A stretch of 46,938 nucleotides of DNA from an uncultured Erysipelotrichaceae bacterium (GCA_902800255.1 CADCDV010000002.1:1-46938); one strand, 5' to 3'; counted from the stretch's first letter, positions 33,072-42,035 are shown. Made by a program: numbers and translations. The notes: generated by a model from the letters alone, not told the origin.

Positions 33072-34703
33072 ATGAAAAATATCTCAATCAAATGCGCGAT
33101 TCTTTTGAGCGCATTGTCTCTTGTGGCTTTAGCGGGATGCGGTGGAACAGGACCAGAAGCAAGCACTGAAGTCTCAATCGTTGACCCAAGCGGTTTTAAG
33201 AACGTTAACGACAAAGAACCTTTTGAACTTCATAGCGATCTTCAGAAGGCCTTCCTCGAATATGATGGCTCGTTCGCCACATGCCCAGCTGACTTATATC
33301 CTGATGGAACGGCTAACCTCTCAGACTCTAATCCAATCACCTTGACCTGGAATTACGAGCTCCCAGAAGGCAAGGAAGTCTCTTCCTATAGCGTCATCTT
33401 TGGCCAGAAAGCGGACTTAAGCGACGGTTACCGCGTTCTTGGAAACACCGAAGAATCGATCACCTTCTCTAATCCATTCCTTGGCACGAACTATTACAAA
33501 CTCATTGCGACCTATGCGGATGGGTCGACCGATGAATCCTTGATCCACACTTTTGAGGTCAATAGCAAATACCCAAGGAACCTCACCATCTCTGGCATGA
33601 CCAACTGCCGTGATATGGGTGGAAGAGTCACTGAAGACGGAACCAAGATCAAACAAGGCATGGTCTATCGTACGAGTGGCAAAAACCAAAACGGCTCTCT
33701 TACCGATGCGACCACCGAAGAGATGATTAACCACCTTGGCGTTAAGAATGAGATCAACCTCGCAGACAGCGATTCCTATAACCTTGCGCTTGAAGGCACC
33801 AACGTGTTCTCTAGCTGCAAGATGGACACTTCGAGCACTGGTGGCTTCCATCACTTCTCAAGAAACACCGAAGCCGTTAAGAATTTCTTCACCATCCTTT
33901 CCGATGAAGACAATTTCCCTCTCTTCTACCATTGCAAAATCGGCACTGACAGAACTGGTTTATGCTCCGTCTTGTTAAGCGGTCTCCTTGGTGTCTCTCT
34001 TGATGAGGTCTATCAGGACTATCTCTTCTCCAACTTCGGAAAGATCGGTGAGAAGAGAGGCATCGGCACCGGCGATTCCCACGACATGCTCAAATACGTC
34101 AATGACTTGTTGACCTTCTCTGGCGCCTCCTTCAAGAACAAGGTCTATAACGTTCTTCTCTCAATCGGCTTATCAAGAGAAACCTTGGATAAGGTCATCT
34201 CTAACCTCACCGAAGGCCCAGCCCCAAAAGGAAACGATGCCAATCAGGTCATCGCAAGAGCGGATGTCTTAGAAGGAACGAACGTTGAAGCGACCACCGA
34301 CACAAGCGACAGAAAGCATCCAGACACTTATTACGTCCTTGATAGCGCGGACAAATCCGTCAGATATTCCTTCGATGTCTCTAGCGCCTTCAACGGTCAG
34401 GTTGTCGCTTATCTTGGCAACCCATCCGATTCCACATCCAAGAAGATTGCTGACGCTATCTCCTGTGAGATCGATGGCTCTGACATTGAAATGAATGACC
34501 TCACTTATAAAGAGGCCAGAATGGGCAAATGCACCGTCAGTGGTTCTTCACGCACGAACTACTTCCCAGTCATCCTTGGCACCGCTGAACTTGGTGCAGG
34601 AAACCACACCATCACGATCACCGGAACCAGTGAAGCGATGAATATCGGAGGCATTTATATCTTCGATAACGCTACCGCAGGCGGATCAAACGGCATCGAA
34701 TAA
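33072..34703 (+). CDS. Extracellular tyrosine/dual-specificity phosphatase lipoprotein
   Basis: A 543-residue lipoprotein (LVALAGC, Cys at residue 23), so it is anchored outside the cell. Residues about 85-165 look like a fibronectin type III or Ig-like beta domain (ITLTWNYELPEG ... FEVNSK). Residues about 168-370 form a Y_phosphatase3-type phosphatase (PF13350): it opens with ISGMTNCRDMGG, has QGMVYRTSGKN, and carries the P-loop HCKIGTDRTG with Cys288 and Arg294 (CX5R). Residues about 390-535 form a beta domain ending TITITGTSEAMNIGGIYIFD, like CBM6/35-type carbohydrate-binding modules. Substrates may be phosphoproteins, phosphosugars or phosphoinositides; the sequence does not decide. It has its own promoter and terminator. 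Confidence 0.85.
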   Translation: MKNISIKCAILLSALSLVALAGCGGTGPEASTEVSIVDPSGFKNVNDKEPFELHSDLQKAFLEYDGSFATCPADLYPDGTANLSDSNPITLTWNYELPEGKEVSSYSVIFGQKADLSDGYRVLGNTEESITFSNPFLGTNYYKLIATYADGSTDESLIHTFEVNSKYPRNLTISGMTNCRDMGGRVTEDGTKIKQGMVYRTSGKNQNGSLTDATTEEMINHLGVKNEINLADSDSYNLALEGTNVFSSCKMDTSSTGGFHHFSRNTEAVKNFFTILSDEDNFPLFYHCKIGTDRTGLCSVLLSGLLGVSLDEVYQDYLFSNFGKIGEKRGIGTGDSHDMLKYVNDLLTFSGASFKNKVYNVLLSIGLSRETLDKVISNLTEGPAPKGNDANQVIARADVLEGTNVEATTDTSDRKHPDTYYVLDSADKSVRYSFDVSSAFNGQVVAYLGNPSDSTSKKIADAISCEIDGSDIEMNDLTYKEARMGKCTVSGSSRTNYFPVILGTAELGAGNHTITITGTSEAMNIGGIYIFDNATAGGSNGIE

Positions 34704-34720
34704 AAAGCCACAAAATCAAA

Positions 34721-34750
34721 AACCACCAGTAATGGTGGTTTTTCTTTTTG
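34721..34750. terminator. Bidirectional terminator between the phosphatase and ABC permease genes
   Basis: Arms AACCACCA and TGGTGGTT enclose a GTAA loop. T-rich tails are present on both strands, so it can stop both converging transcripts. Confidence 0.88.
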
Positions 34751-34758
34751 CTCTTTTT

Positions 34759-37227
34759 CTATTCTCTACTTCTTGTGTTGTCGGCGATGTTCCATCTCCT
34801 GATGCTAATCATCGCGAGCAAGTGACAGGCGATGACGACAAGAAGGACAAAGCCCATGGCCATAAAGATGGTTGGCCAAGAGAAGACGAATGGATATGTC
34901 TGAGAAGAAGAGGAAGCAAGTGATAGCAAGATGTAGATGGCAAGCCCTCCCACAGGAACGGCAAAGAGGGAAGATATCAAAAGCTGAGACACGCTTTGAA
35001 GCGTCCAGATATTCGAGATGTCGAAGATGGAAAGGCCTATGGCTCTAAAGATGGTGAGTTGCCTTCGTTGTTCGAGCAAAGCGTTCTGAGACATGATGCA
35101 AAGGATGACGAAGGCCATGCCAATTGAGAAGGCGATCATGATGTAGATCATCGAATCGATAGCATCGAAAATCCCGTGCAAATCCTTCGAGAGTGAATCA
35201 GTAAAGACGGTCAGGCATTGGTTACGGCTTTTGCTAAGAAACCTCAGCAAATCCCCATTATTTTTGACGTTCATGATGAAACTAGAGACATAATCGACGC
35301 CAAAGAGATTCATCTGGGTCTTTGAGAGATAGGTGATAGGGTGGAAGTATTGGAATGAGATCTCGGATACTTTAACCGGAACGTTGTTGATGCTGATTGA
35401 GTCGCCTTTCTTGACGTTTAGGATGTCAGCGGTGGCCTTTGGAAGAATGACGCCTTCTTCACTCACGTTCAAAGTGCCAAGGCCATTTGAGGTTGGGATA
35501 TTGATAAGAGGATTGAACCCAGAATCAATCGCAAGGCATTCGACATAAACATCATCCCTGTTTGGGGTGTCGATCTTGAGATAGGTGTAATAGCATTCCT
35601 CAAACTCGTCTTCGCTCTTAGCCAGCTGCTTTAGGTCATTAATGAAAGACTGATCGTCTTCTCTTTGGGTGAGATAGATCTGGCAATCGTAATTGAGCCT
35701 TCTCTCAACGGATTGCTCAATCATCTCGTTTTTGGAAACGTTGAAGAGAGAAGAAAGAATAATCAAGACGAGGGAGGCGAATATTGAGAAAGCCGAAACG
35801 AAGAACCTTCTTGGATTCTGGCATAAGGAATTGACGCCGAGTTTGATGGTCATAGGCGACTTGTCTATCAGTTTCTGAACTGCTTTTGGAAGTGGTTTCC
35901 TTCTTGCCTCGTTTGAGATGGTCGCGTCCTTAGGGGTGATTTTGAAGATGGCTCTTGTAGCAAGGAAAGTGGTGGCAAGGATGAAGAGCATGAGCCCGAC
36001 TATCGCGCCTATCGTCACGAAAGCGTTTAGCCCAGGAGTGATTGTCGGGATGCAGTATGTGTTCTTCATTAGCGATGACATGAGGATCGACAAGAGATAA
36101 CCAGCTCCGCTTCCGGCTATCGAAGCCACGATACCCATGACTGTGGTGAACAAAAGGAACAGCCTGACGATTTCATTGTTACCGATACCAATCGACATCA
36201 AGACGCCTATCTGTGGAGTCATCGTCTTGATGATCTGGTTGATGAAAAGGCCAACGACGATCATCGTGACGCTATAGAAGAAGACAGGGAGGAAGACGGA
36301 GGCAATCGATAGCTGCTCCAAAGCATGGTCCATATAAGCGATATGAAGGAGATGGTTCCTCACGACTGTGGCAGTTACTTCAACCCCATTATCTTTGTAG
36401 AGCTTCGTGGCTTTCTCCGTGACCTCGTCAGTTCCTTTTCCTTCAGCGTTCTTGATGAGAACCTGGTTGGCGAACTTGTTCATGAAATAGTCGTCATTTC
36501 TGACTTCAATGAGGTCTGGGATGGTGATTCCGGTTACGGCAGAGGCCCTTTCGTAATACTCTTTGAACTCAGGGTCGGTCGCGACTCTTTCAAGAACCAT
36601 AATCGCAAGCTTCCTTAAGCCTTTTCCAAGTTCGGCTTCGCTCGCATAGATGTACCCGAAGTCATGGTTGTCCGACCAGATGTAGTTGTTGGCCCTTGGG
36701 TATATCCCTTCTGGGGTATCAACGATTTCGGAGATATAGAAATCCGCGTACATCTCAAAGAAGCCAAGCTTGATCGTTTGGCCTGGTTCGAAGCCGTTAT
36801 TTCTTGCGAACTTCTCCGCGACGGAGATGTTCACCATGTCCTTTTTGGCGGGCACGCTTTTGATCGGGCAGCGTTTGAAGATGACGTTTGATTCCTCGTT
36901 ATAGGAGAAAACCCTTGAGACGATTGTTCTGTCTGAGCCTTCTTTGTAGAGATAACAATCGACGACCGTTCTCGCATCAGCTTTCTCAACCTCATCGAGA
37001 TCAGTTACGGATAAAAGAGTGTCTCTTGGCGTGAAATCGGTGCTGATGATCTCATCGACGTCCTGGTATTCGCTTACGAAGTCTTGGTAATTCTTTTGGA
37101 CATCAACGATGCATGAACCAAAACAGCATAGCAAGCCTACTGCCAGCATGCTGACGAAAACCATGGAGATGAATAAGCCGAAGAACCTTTTAAAGAAAGG
37201 TTTGAACATCGCTTTGATCATTACCAC
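34759..37227 (-). CDS. ABC transporter permease with two FtsX domains
   Basis: An 822-residue membrane protein of the MacB/FtsX class. One N-terminal helix (FFGLFISMVFVSMLAVGLLCCF) is followed by a large extracytoplasmic domain (about 45-300). A first FtsX module has three helices (about 305-435). A second extracytoplasmic domain lies at about 490-670 and a second FtsX module at the end (YIMIAFSIGMAFVILCIMSQNALLEQRRQL). Such permeases act in mechanotransmission, peptide or lipid export, or antibiotic resistance rather than classical uptake; the substrate is unknown. The start overlaps the ATPase stop by seven bases. Confidence 0.88.
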   Translation of the reverse strand: MVMIKAMFKPFFKRFFGLFISMVFVSMLAVGLLCCFGSCIVDVQKNYQDFVSEYQDVDEIISTDFTPRDTLLSVTDLDEVEKADARTVVDCYLYKEGSDRTIVSRVFSYNEESNVIFKRCPIKSVPAKKDMVNISVAEKFARNNGFEPGQTIKLGFFEMYADFYISEIVDTPEGIYPRANNYIWSDNHDFGYIYASEAELGKGLRKLAIMVLERVATDPEFKEYYERASAVTGITIPDLIEVRNDDYFMNKFANQVLIKNAEGKGTDEVTEKATKLYKDNGVEVTATVVRNHLLHIAYMDHALEQLSIASVFLPVFFYSVTMIVVGLFINQIIKTMTPQIGVLMSIGIGNNEIVRLFLLFTTVMGIVASIAGSGAGYLLSILMSSLMKNTYCIPTITPGLNAFVTIGAIVGLMLFILATTFLATRAIFKITPKDATISNEARRKPLPKAVQKLIDKSPMTIKLGVNSLCQNPRRFFVSAFSIFASLVLIILSSLFNVSKNEMIEQSVERRLNYDCQIYLTQREDDQSFINDLKQLAKSEDEFEECYYTYLKIDTPNRDDVYVECLAIDSGFNPLINIPTSNGLGTLNVSEEGVILPKATADILNVKKGDSISINNVPVKVSEISFQYFHPITYLSKTQMNLFGVDYVSSFIMNVKNNGDLLRFLSKSRNQCLTVFTDSLSKDLHGIFDAIDSMIYIMIAFSIGMAFVILCIMSQNALLEQRRQLTIFRAIGLSIFDISNIWTLQSVSQLLISSLFAVPVGGLAIYILLSLASSSSQTYPFVFSWPTIFMAMGFVLLVVIACHLLAMISIRRWNIADNTRSRE

Positions 37228-37928
37228 TCAACCTCTTCTGCTTTGACGACGTGCTCGTTGATCTCGTCTTTGATGACTTTGCCGTTTTTCATCGTGACGA
37301 TGCGGTTGGCCATCTGGGCGATCTCACGCGTATGGGTGACAAGGACAACCGTTTTCCCTTCGTTATGGATTTCTTCAAGGAGCTTAAGGACCGCCTTACC
37401 TGAAGCGTCATCCAAAGCGCCTGTTGGTTCATCGCAAAGAAGGATGTTTGATTCTTTGTTGAGGGCCCTTGCGATGGCGACGCGTTGTTGCTGGCCGCCT
37501 GAGAGCTGCCTTGGGAATTTGTCTTTCTTATCAAGGAGGCCAACCCTATCAAGGAGCTTAAGGGCTTTTTCTTTGTTACGGCTTCCTGGCGCCAAGGTAA
37601 CGTTTTGGTAGACGGTGATGTCGTTGATCAGGTTGAAGAATTGATAGATAAAACCGATCTCGTTTCTTCTATAAAGAGTCAGGCCTTTGTCTTTTAGCTT
37701 AACGATATCTCTGCCATTGACGATGATTTCGCCTGAATCGACTTTATCAATTGCCCCAAGCATATTGAGGAAGGTGGACTTTCCGCATCCAGAACCTCCA
37801 AGAATCACCAAAAAGTCGTGTTCATAGACTTTGAGCGAGACGTCGTTTAAAGCGTACATTAAACCTTCGCCCTCACCATAGGTTTTCACCAGGTTTCTGG
37901 CTTCAATAAGCACTTTCTTTTCTTCCAT
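37221..37928 (-). CDS. ABC transporter ATP-binding protein, MacB/LolD type
   Basis: The ATPase partner of the FtsX permease, 235 residues from the chosen start MEEKKVLIEARNLV. A longer start 33 nt upstream would lack a ribosome binding site, while AAGGAAG sits nine bases before the chosen ATG. Walker A is GGSGCGKST, the signature LSGGQQQRVAIARAL, Walker B LLCDEPTGALD and the switch His is in VTHT. The sequence DEPTGALD is typical of the LolD/MacB subfamily. It is the first gene of the two-gene operon. Confidence 0.93.
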   Translation of the reverse strand: MEEKKVLIEARNLVKTYGEGEGLMYALNDVSLKVYEHDFLVILGGSGCGKSTFLNMLGAIDKVDSGEIIVNGRDIVKLKDKGLTLYRRNEIGFIYQFFNLINDITVYQNVTLAPGSRNKEKALKLLDRVGLLDKKDKFPRQLSGGQQQRVAIARALNKESNILLCDEPTGALDDASGKAVLKLLEEIHNEGKTVVLVTHTREIAQMANRIVTMKNGKVIKDEINEHVVKAEEVEW

Positions 37929-38029
37929 ATGCAAAAACTTCCTTAATTGGTGCGTCGCCACGCCACGAAATTTCTTCTTTTAAGATATTTTATACAAATT
38001 TTGGCCCGATGTGGGGATTTTGCTCGAAA

Positions 38030-38048
38030 GAAAAGACCGCCGAAGCGG
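38030..38048 (-). terminator. Terminator downstream of the PAP2 operon
   Basis: On the minus strand a CCGC-TTCG-GCGG hairpin with a stable tetraloop is followed by TCTTTTCTTT. It lies 31 nt after the stop of the small membrane-protein gene. Confidence 0.75.
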
Positions 38049-38078
38049 CTTTTCGTTCGTGATGATTAGGCAAATCTT

Positions 38079-38330
38079 TTACTTAGGAACAGAGTTAACG
38101 ATTATCAACACCACATAAAAGGTGATCATTATGGAGCTGATGACGGACTCTGCAAGCCATTGCCCTCTAGGAACGACGCCTGCTTTTCTTTTGGACAAAT
38201 ACAAAGGCAAAGCAATAGCTAATCCAATTGGAGGCAAGACAAAAGAGAGAACCATGTTTAAGAACCACAGAAAACCATATTTCCAGATGAGGAAAATTGC
38301 AAAAATGTTCGGTGGCTGCGGTGTTGTCAT
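38079..38330 (-). CDS. Small two-helix membrane protein, 83 residues
   Basis: The protein has two hydrophobic segments (FLWFLNMVLSFVLPPIGLAIALPLYL and VISSIMITFYVVLIIVNSVP) separated by a basic loop (SKRKAGVVPRGQ). It overlaps the PAP2 gene by four bases and so is probably coupled to it. I do not recognise a family. Its role, perhaps with the lipid phosphatase, is a guess from position only. Confidence 0.65.
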   Translation of the reverse strand: MTTPQPPNIFAIFLIWKYGFLWFLNMVLSFVLPPIGLAIALPLYLSKRKAGVVPRGQWLAESVISSIMITFYVVLIIVNSVPK

Positions 38331-39220
38331 TCTTCTTTGAGCTGAAGCGCTTTGACCCTCATCACCACTTCGTTAGCAATGATCGTAAGGGTAAGCATGA
38401 TGAAGGCTCCCCAAGAGACATCGCTTAAGTAGTGGGCAGCTGCTAAGACGCGGGCAATAGCGACTAGTAACACAAGAGCGCCAGCGCAGATGAATGCAGG
38501 AAGCTGATATTTCTTGAGTTTCTCATTTGCGAGAGGGAAGAAAGTCACGACGACAAAGAGGATAGACACTTCAGCGGTATGTCCGCTTGGGTATGATTTG
38601 AAGTTGTCTTTGTCGATTCCATAAGCCTCCATAAGATCCTTGTAGTTTTTGCATGGCTCCCACCAATTATGGAAAGCGACATTCTCTTCGACTGAGATGA
38701 GCCTGTAACGAGGCCTATGCATGATGTCTTTGAGTCCGGTGACTGCTCCTAATAAAGCCGCGGCAAGAATGACGGCGATAATGACAAAGACGATCCACAT
38801 GTTCTCGTTCTTGAAGTCTTTGAATAAGAAGTAGCCTCCAACCATCAAAGCAGCCTCAGGCAAGATGACGATGAAGTAGCCGACCCATTTCGGGGCAGCG
38901 CCATAGAAACCGTTGATGCCAAAGTATTCTCCTGCTGGGTAAATGACGGCCAAAGCCAAACAGCCTGCGGCCAAAATCCCAAACAAAACCTTAAGATATG
39001 TCTTGTAATTGCCTTTGACGATGAAGGCGATGAAACCGCCTCCCATTACGGCAACTCCACCGAAACCGATGGTCGGAAGGATGGCGGACGCAGTCAAAGC
39101 GAAGCCATTAGTAGGGGAAGCAATGGCTTGCGAAATGCTTAGGTCGAAAAAGGAACCAAGAATGATTCCGATGATTGCCGTGCCCCAGGCAACGAGCAAA
39201 GGGATTCTCATATTTTTCAT
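38327..39220 (-). CDS. PAP2-superfamily membrane phosphatase
   Basis: A 297-residue membrane enzyme with about eight helices. The three PAP2 phosphatase motifs are present: KDIMHRPRYR, SYPSGHTAE and RVLAAAHYLSDV, with the catalytic His in the second and third. Such enzymes dephosphorylate phosphatidate or undecaprenyl pyrophosphate outside the membrane; which one applies here is not decidable. The first ATG follows a TATAAT box by nine bases; a second ATG three codons in is possible. Both predict a transcript with little or no leader. Confidence 0.88.
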   Translation of the reverse strand: MKNMRIPLLVAWGTAIIGIILGSFFDLSISQAIASPTNGFALTASAILPTIGFGGVAVMGGGFIAFIVKGNYKTYLKVLFGILAAGCLALAVIYPAGEYFGINGFYGAAPKWVGYFIVILPEAALMVGGYFLFKDFKNENMWIVFVIIAVILAAALLGAVTGLKDIMHRPRYRLISVEENVAFHNWWEPCKNYKDLMEAYGIDKDNFKSYPSGHTAEVSILFVVVTFFPLANEKLKKYQLPAFICAGALVLLVAIARVLAAAHYLSDVSWGAFIMLTLTIIANEVVMRVKALQLKEE

Positions 39221-39229
39221 AGCGGAATA

Positions 39230-39235
39230 ATTATA
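39230..39235 (-). promoter_or_regulatory. -10 box of the PAP2 gene
   Basis: On the minus strand TATAAT lies nine bases before the first ATG, with TTCCTT 17 bp upstream as a weak -35. No Shine-Dalgarno separates it from the start. Confidence 0.5.
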
Positions 39236-39298
39236 ACCCTATCGAATTGATGAAGGAATTGTTCCAAAAACCACTTTCATCAAATAAACTATTCCCAT

Positions 39299-40096
39299 AT
39301 GGATTTCTTTGGTTTTGGCGGCTACCAACGCGAGCCTGAAGGTTGGGGCTCTTGGCAACAGCTTTTGCTCGTCACCTCGTTTGTGGTGGCCATGGTCTTT
39401 TTCGCAGTCTTCTTTGGCATGAGATATCGCCACGAAGAGGAAGCGAAGAAGCTTTTTGTTCTTAAAGTCACAGCGATTGTATTGGACACAATTGAACTCA
39501 CAAGGATTGTCATTCTGTCCTTCCGCAGCGGAAATCCTATGCAATTCATGTATCATTTGCCTCTTTTCCTTTGCAGCTTCCAATTCATCACGGTGCCAAT
39601 CGCTGCCTTTGGCAAAGGAAGGATCCGCGAAGCTGCGGCCGATTTCGTTTTCCTCTTTGGCATCCTTGGCTCAATCGCTGGAACATATGGAGCAGGGCAG
39701 AACTATAGCGCTTACCCGGTTTGGAGTTTCGACAATGTCTTCTCAACCATCACCCATACGATGTCAGGCTTCGCTGGCTTGTTTGTTGTGATATCAGGAC
39801 TTCTCACTTTCAAAGCGAAGAACATCAAATGGGTCGTTGTAACTTTGTTCGCTTTCGCGGTTGTCGCTTATATCGTCAACATCAGCATCGACTACAATTA
39901 CATGTTCCTTATGAGGGGAGATGGCACACCATATGACATCTTCTATAACCTCGTGAATGGAAACCGCATTCTCTATCCGCTCACCGTAATGTTCCTCTTC
40001 GTTCTTTATATGGGCGCTGTTTATGGCGTTGCGTATGCGATCCCATCATTTAGGAAACAGGCTTTCGCCAAAGAAGTGGTCATGGAGGCAAATTGA
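39299..40096 (+). CDS. YwaF/TMEM164-family membrane protein
   Basis: A 265-residue protein with about seven membrane helices of the YwaF (TIGR02206) family. The conserved MYHLPLFLCSFQFITVPIAAF is clear, and it is followed by the usual GILGSIAGTYG and the NISIDYNYMFLMRGDGTPYDIF loop. The function of bacterial members is not established. The ATG has no ribosome binding site and lies eight bases after a possible -10 (TAAACT). It is divergent from the PAP2 gene. Confidence 0.85.
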   Translation: MDFFGFGGYQREPEGWGSWQQLLLVTSFVVAMVFFAVFFGMRYRHEEEAKKLFVLKVTAIVLDTIELTRIVILSFRSGNPMQFMYHLPLFLCSFQFITVPIAAFGKGRIREAAADFVFLFGILGSIAGTYGAGQNYSAYPVWSFDNVFSTITHTMSGFAGLFVVISGLLTFKAKNIKWVVVTLFAFAVVAYIVNISIDYNYMFLMRGDGTPYDIFYNLVNGNRILYPLTVMFLFVLYMGAVYGVAYAIPSFRKQAFAKEVVMEAN

Positions 40097-40121
40097 CTTC
40101 GTCACTTAGATTTTCTATCAT
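40093..40121 (+). promoter_or_regulatory. Strong promoter immediately before the small lipoprotein gene
   Basis: TTGACT and TATCAT are separated by 17 bp. The ATG of the next gene follows eight bases after the -10, so transcription should begin at the start codon or one or two bases before it. The -35 overlaps the stop region of the preceding gene. Confidence 0.75.
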
Positions 40122-40129
40122 TTAGCAGT

Positions 40130-40528
40130 ATGAAAAAGTTAGCTTTATTGGCCACCTCAGCGGCCGCCCTTCTCTTAAGTTCTTGCAGCGGATACGTCTC
40201 CCATTGGAATGCAAGAATGTTCGTCCATTCCAATACCTCCCATTCTGCCTTGATGGAGTTTGATGAGTTCTCGGGCCTCATGGTCTTAAATATGAGAGCC
40301 AGTGAAGGCAATGGTTCCACTTTGAAATATGAGACTAAGTTAGGCGAAGGGAAGTTCACAATTTCGTACGCCACAGACGAAAAGGTCGCCCAAGAGATCT
40401 TCACCATCGAGGGAGGCCAAACCAAAAACGATACTTGGACCGTTCCAACTATCGGCGCCTTCTATCTCCTTGTCGAATCAGAAGGAACCGCCAAAAACGG
40501 CAAGTTCGAGTTCAACCTCGTTCACTAA
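40130..40528 (+). CDS. Small lipoprotein of unknown function, 132 residues
   Basis: A lipoprotein signal (MKKLALLATSAAALLLSSC, Cys at residue 19) precedes a 113-residue extracellular beta-rich domain. This domain has alternating strands such as TLKYETKLGEGKFTISYAT and ends FYLLVESEGTAKNGKFEFNLVH. It resembles small Ig-like domains, but no family is recognised. It has its own promoter and terminator and appears to be leaderless. Confidence 0.75.
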   Translation: MKKLALLATSAAALLLSSCSGYVSHWNARMFVHSNTSHSALMEFDEFSGLMVLNMRASEGNGSTLKYETKLGEGKFTISYATDEKVAQEIFTIEGGQTKNDTWTVPTIGAFYLLVESEGTAKNGKFEFNLVH

Positions 40529-40541
40529 TCAACAATGTGGG

Positions 40542-40573
40542 GAAGGCTGGCCTAGTGCTCAGCCTTCTTTTTT
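40542..40573 (+). terminator. Intrinsic terminator of the small lipoprotein gene
   Basis: Arms GAAGGCTG and CAGCCTTC enclose a 10-nt loop, followed by TTTTTT. Confidence 0.92.
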
Positions 40574-40583
40574 ATTTCCAAAT

Positions 40584-40617
40584 AGGTAGAAAAATACCTG
40601 TTTTCGTCTTAGACGAA
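40584..40617. promoter_or_regulatory. Two palindromes upstream of thyA
   Basis: AGGTA-N6-TACCT is followed four bases later by the perfect 15-bp palindrome TTCGTCT-T-AGACGAA (40603-40617). They lie just upstream of the region where a thyA -35 would be; a TATAGT -10 is at 40643-40648. They are candidate regulator-binding sites. Confidence 0.45.
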
Positions 40618-40677
40618 TATGGAAAGTAAAGCCCCTTCTTGCTATAGTAACTAAGAGAAAACAAAAAGGAGAAACAT

Positions 40678-41508
40678 ATGTCAGCCGCTGATGATATTTT
40701 TATCAAGAATATGAACGATATCCTTAACAATGGAACCTGGGATACCGATTATCCAGTCCGCCCACACTGGGCAGATGGAACCCCAGCTCACACCGTTAAG
40801 AAATTCTGCATCGTCAATCGTTATGATTTAAGCAAAGAGCTTCCAATCCTCACCATCCGTAGAACCTATTTCAAGTCCTGCCTTGATGAGCTTCTTTGGA
40901 TCTGGCAAAAGAAGAGCAACAACATCCATGACCTCCATTCCCATGTCTGGGATAGCTGGGCGGATGAAACCGGCTCAATCGGAAAGGCCTATGGCTATCA
41001 GCTCGCCAAGAAATCAATTTACCCAGAAGGTGAGTTCGACCAGGTCGATAGAGTTCTTTATGACCTTAAGCACAACCCACATTCCCGTCGCATCATGACG
41101 AACCTCTATAACTTCGAGGATCTTCATGAGATGCATCTTTACCCATGCGCCTACTCGATGACCTTCAACGTTACTGGCGACACCCTTAACGGCATCCTCA
41201 ACCAAAGAAGCAACGATATGCTTGCCGCGAACAACTGGAACGTTCTTCAGTACAGCCTTCTCCTTATCATGTTCGCCCAAGTCAGCGGTCTCAAAGTCGG
41301 TGAGCTCGTCCACGTCATCGCTGACGCTCATATCTATGACCGTCACGTCCCAATCATCAAAGAGATCATCGCTAAGCCAACCCACAAAGCTCCTAAGCTC
41401 TGGGTCGATCCAAACATCAAAAACTTCTACGATTTCACCGTCGACAGCTTCAAGCTCATCGATTACGAATATGAGCCTCTCGACAAGAAGATTGAGGTCG
41501 CCATTTAA
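40678..41508 (+). CDS. thyA: Thymidylate synthase
   Basis: ThyA makes dTMP from dUMP with methylene-THF as carbon donor and reductant. The 276-residue protein shows the folate and dUMP sites. The catalytic Cys157 is in HLYPCAYSM. The QRSNDM and ADAHIYDRHV segments match the longer-loop Firmicutes type. An AAAAGGAGA ribosome binding site fixes the start. The stop overlaps the folA start (TAATG), so the dihydrofolate produced is recycled by the co-translated reductase. Confidence 0.95.
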   Translation: MSAADDIFIKNMNDILNNGTWDTDYPVRPHWADGTPAHTVKKFCIVNRYDLSKELPILTIRRTYFKSCLDELLWIWQKKSNNIHDLHSHVWDSWADETGSIGKAYGYQLAKKSIYPEGEFDQVDRVLYDLKHNPHSRRIMTNLYNFEDLHEMHLYPCAYSMTFNVTGDTLNGILNQRSNDMLAANNWNVLQYSLLLIMFAQVSGLKVGELVHVIADAHIYDRHVPIIKEIIAKPTHKAPKLWVDPNIKNFYDFTVDSFKLIDYEYEPLDKKIEVAI

Positions 41509-42020
41509 TGATTCGCATCATCCTCCACGTTGATAATGAATGGGGCATCGGCAAAAAGAATGACCTGATGTTCCATCTCCCAAAAGATATGGCCTTCTTC
41601 AGAAACACGACCAAAGGCCATGTTGTCGTCATGGGTGAGAACACCCTTCTCTCCTTTCCTAATTCCGCGCCTTTAAAAAATCGCACCAACATTGTCTTAT
41701 CAGCAGACCCAACCCATGAATACGAAGGCTGCATCAACCTTCATTCCATGGAGGATTTGCATAGGAAAATGAGGGAGTTCGAAGAAAAAGGCGAGGATGT
41801 TTACGTCATTGGTGGCGCTAGCATCTATAGAGCTCTCCTCCCATATTGCGACGATGCTCTCGTGACCAAAGTCGATGCGGTAGGGGGAGCGGATGTCTTC
41901 TTCCCTAACCTTGATGAAGATCCTTCCTTCGAATGTGTTGAACAAAGCGAAAAAGAGAAGGACGAGGACGCTTACATCACCTTCACGCGCTACGTGAATA
42001 AGAACAAATTGCCTTTATAA
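41508..42020 (+). CDS. folA: Dihydrofolate reductase
   Basis: FolA reduces dihydrofolate to tetrahydrofolate with NADPH. The 170-residue protein has the expected core: WGIGKKNDLMFHLPKDMAFFRNTT (the Met20-loop region and active-site acid in KNDLMFHLPKD), VVVMGENTLLSF and the YVIGGASIYRALLP cofactor loop. GENT replaces the more common GRxT after the VMG motif. It is coupled to thyA and followed by a terminator. Confidence 0.93.
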   Translation: MIRIILHVDNEWGIGKKNDLMFHLPKDMAFFRNTTKGHVVVMGENTLLSFPNSAPLKNRTNIVLSADPTHEYEGCINLHSMEDLHRKMREFEEKGEDVYVIGGASIYRALLPYCDDALVTKVDAVGGADVFFPNLDEDPSFECVEQSEKEKDEDAYITFTRYVNKNKLPL

Positions 42021-42035
42021 AGATAAAAGACGAAG

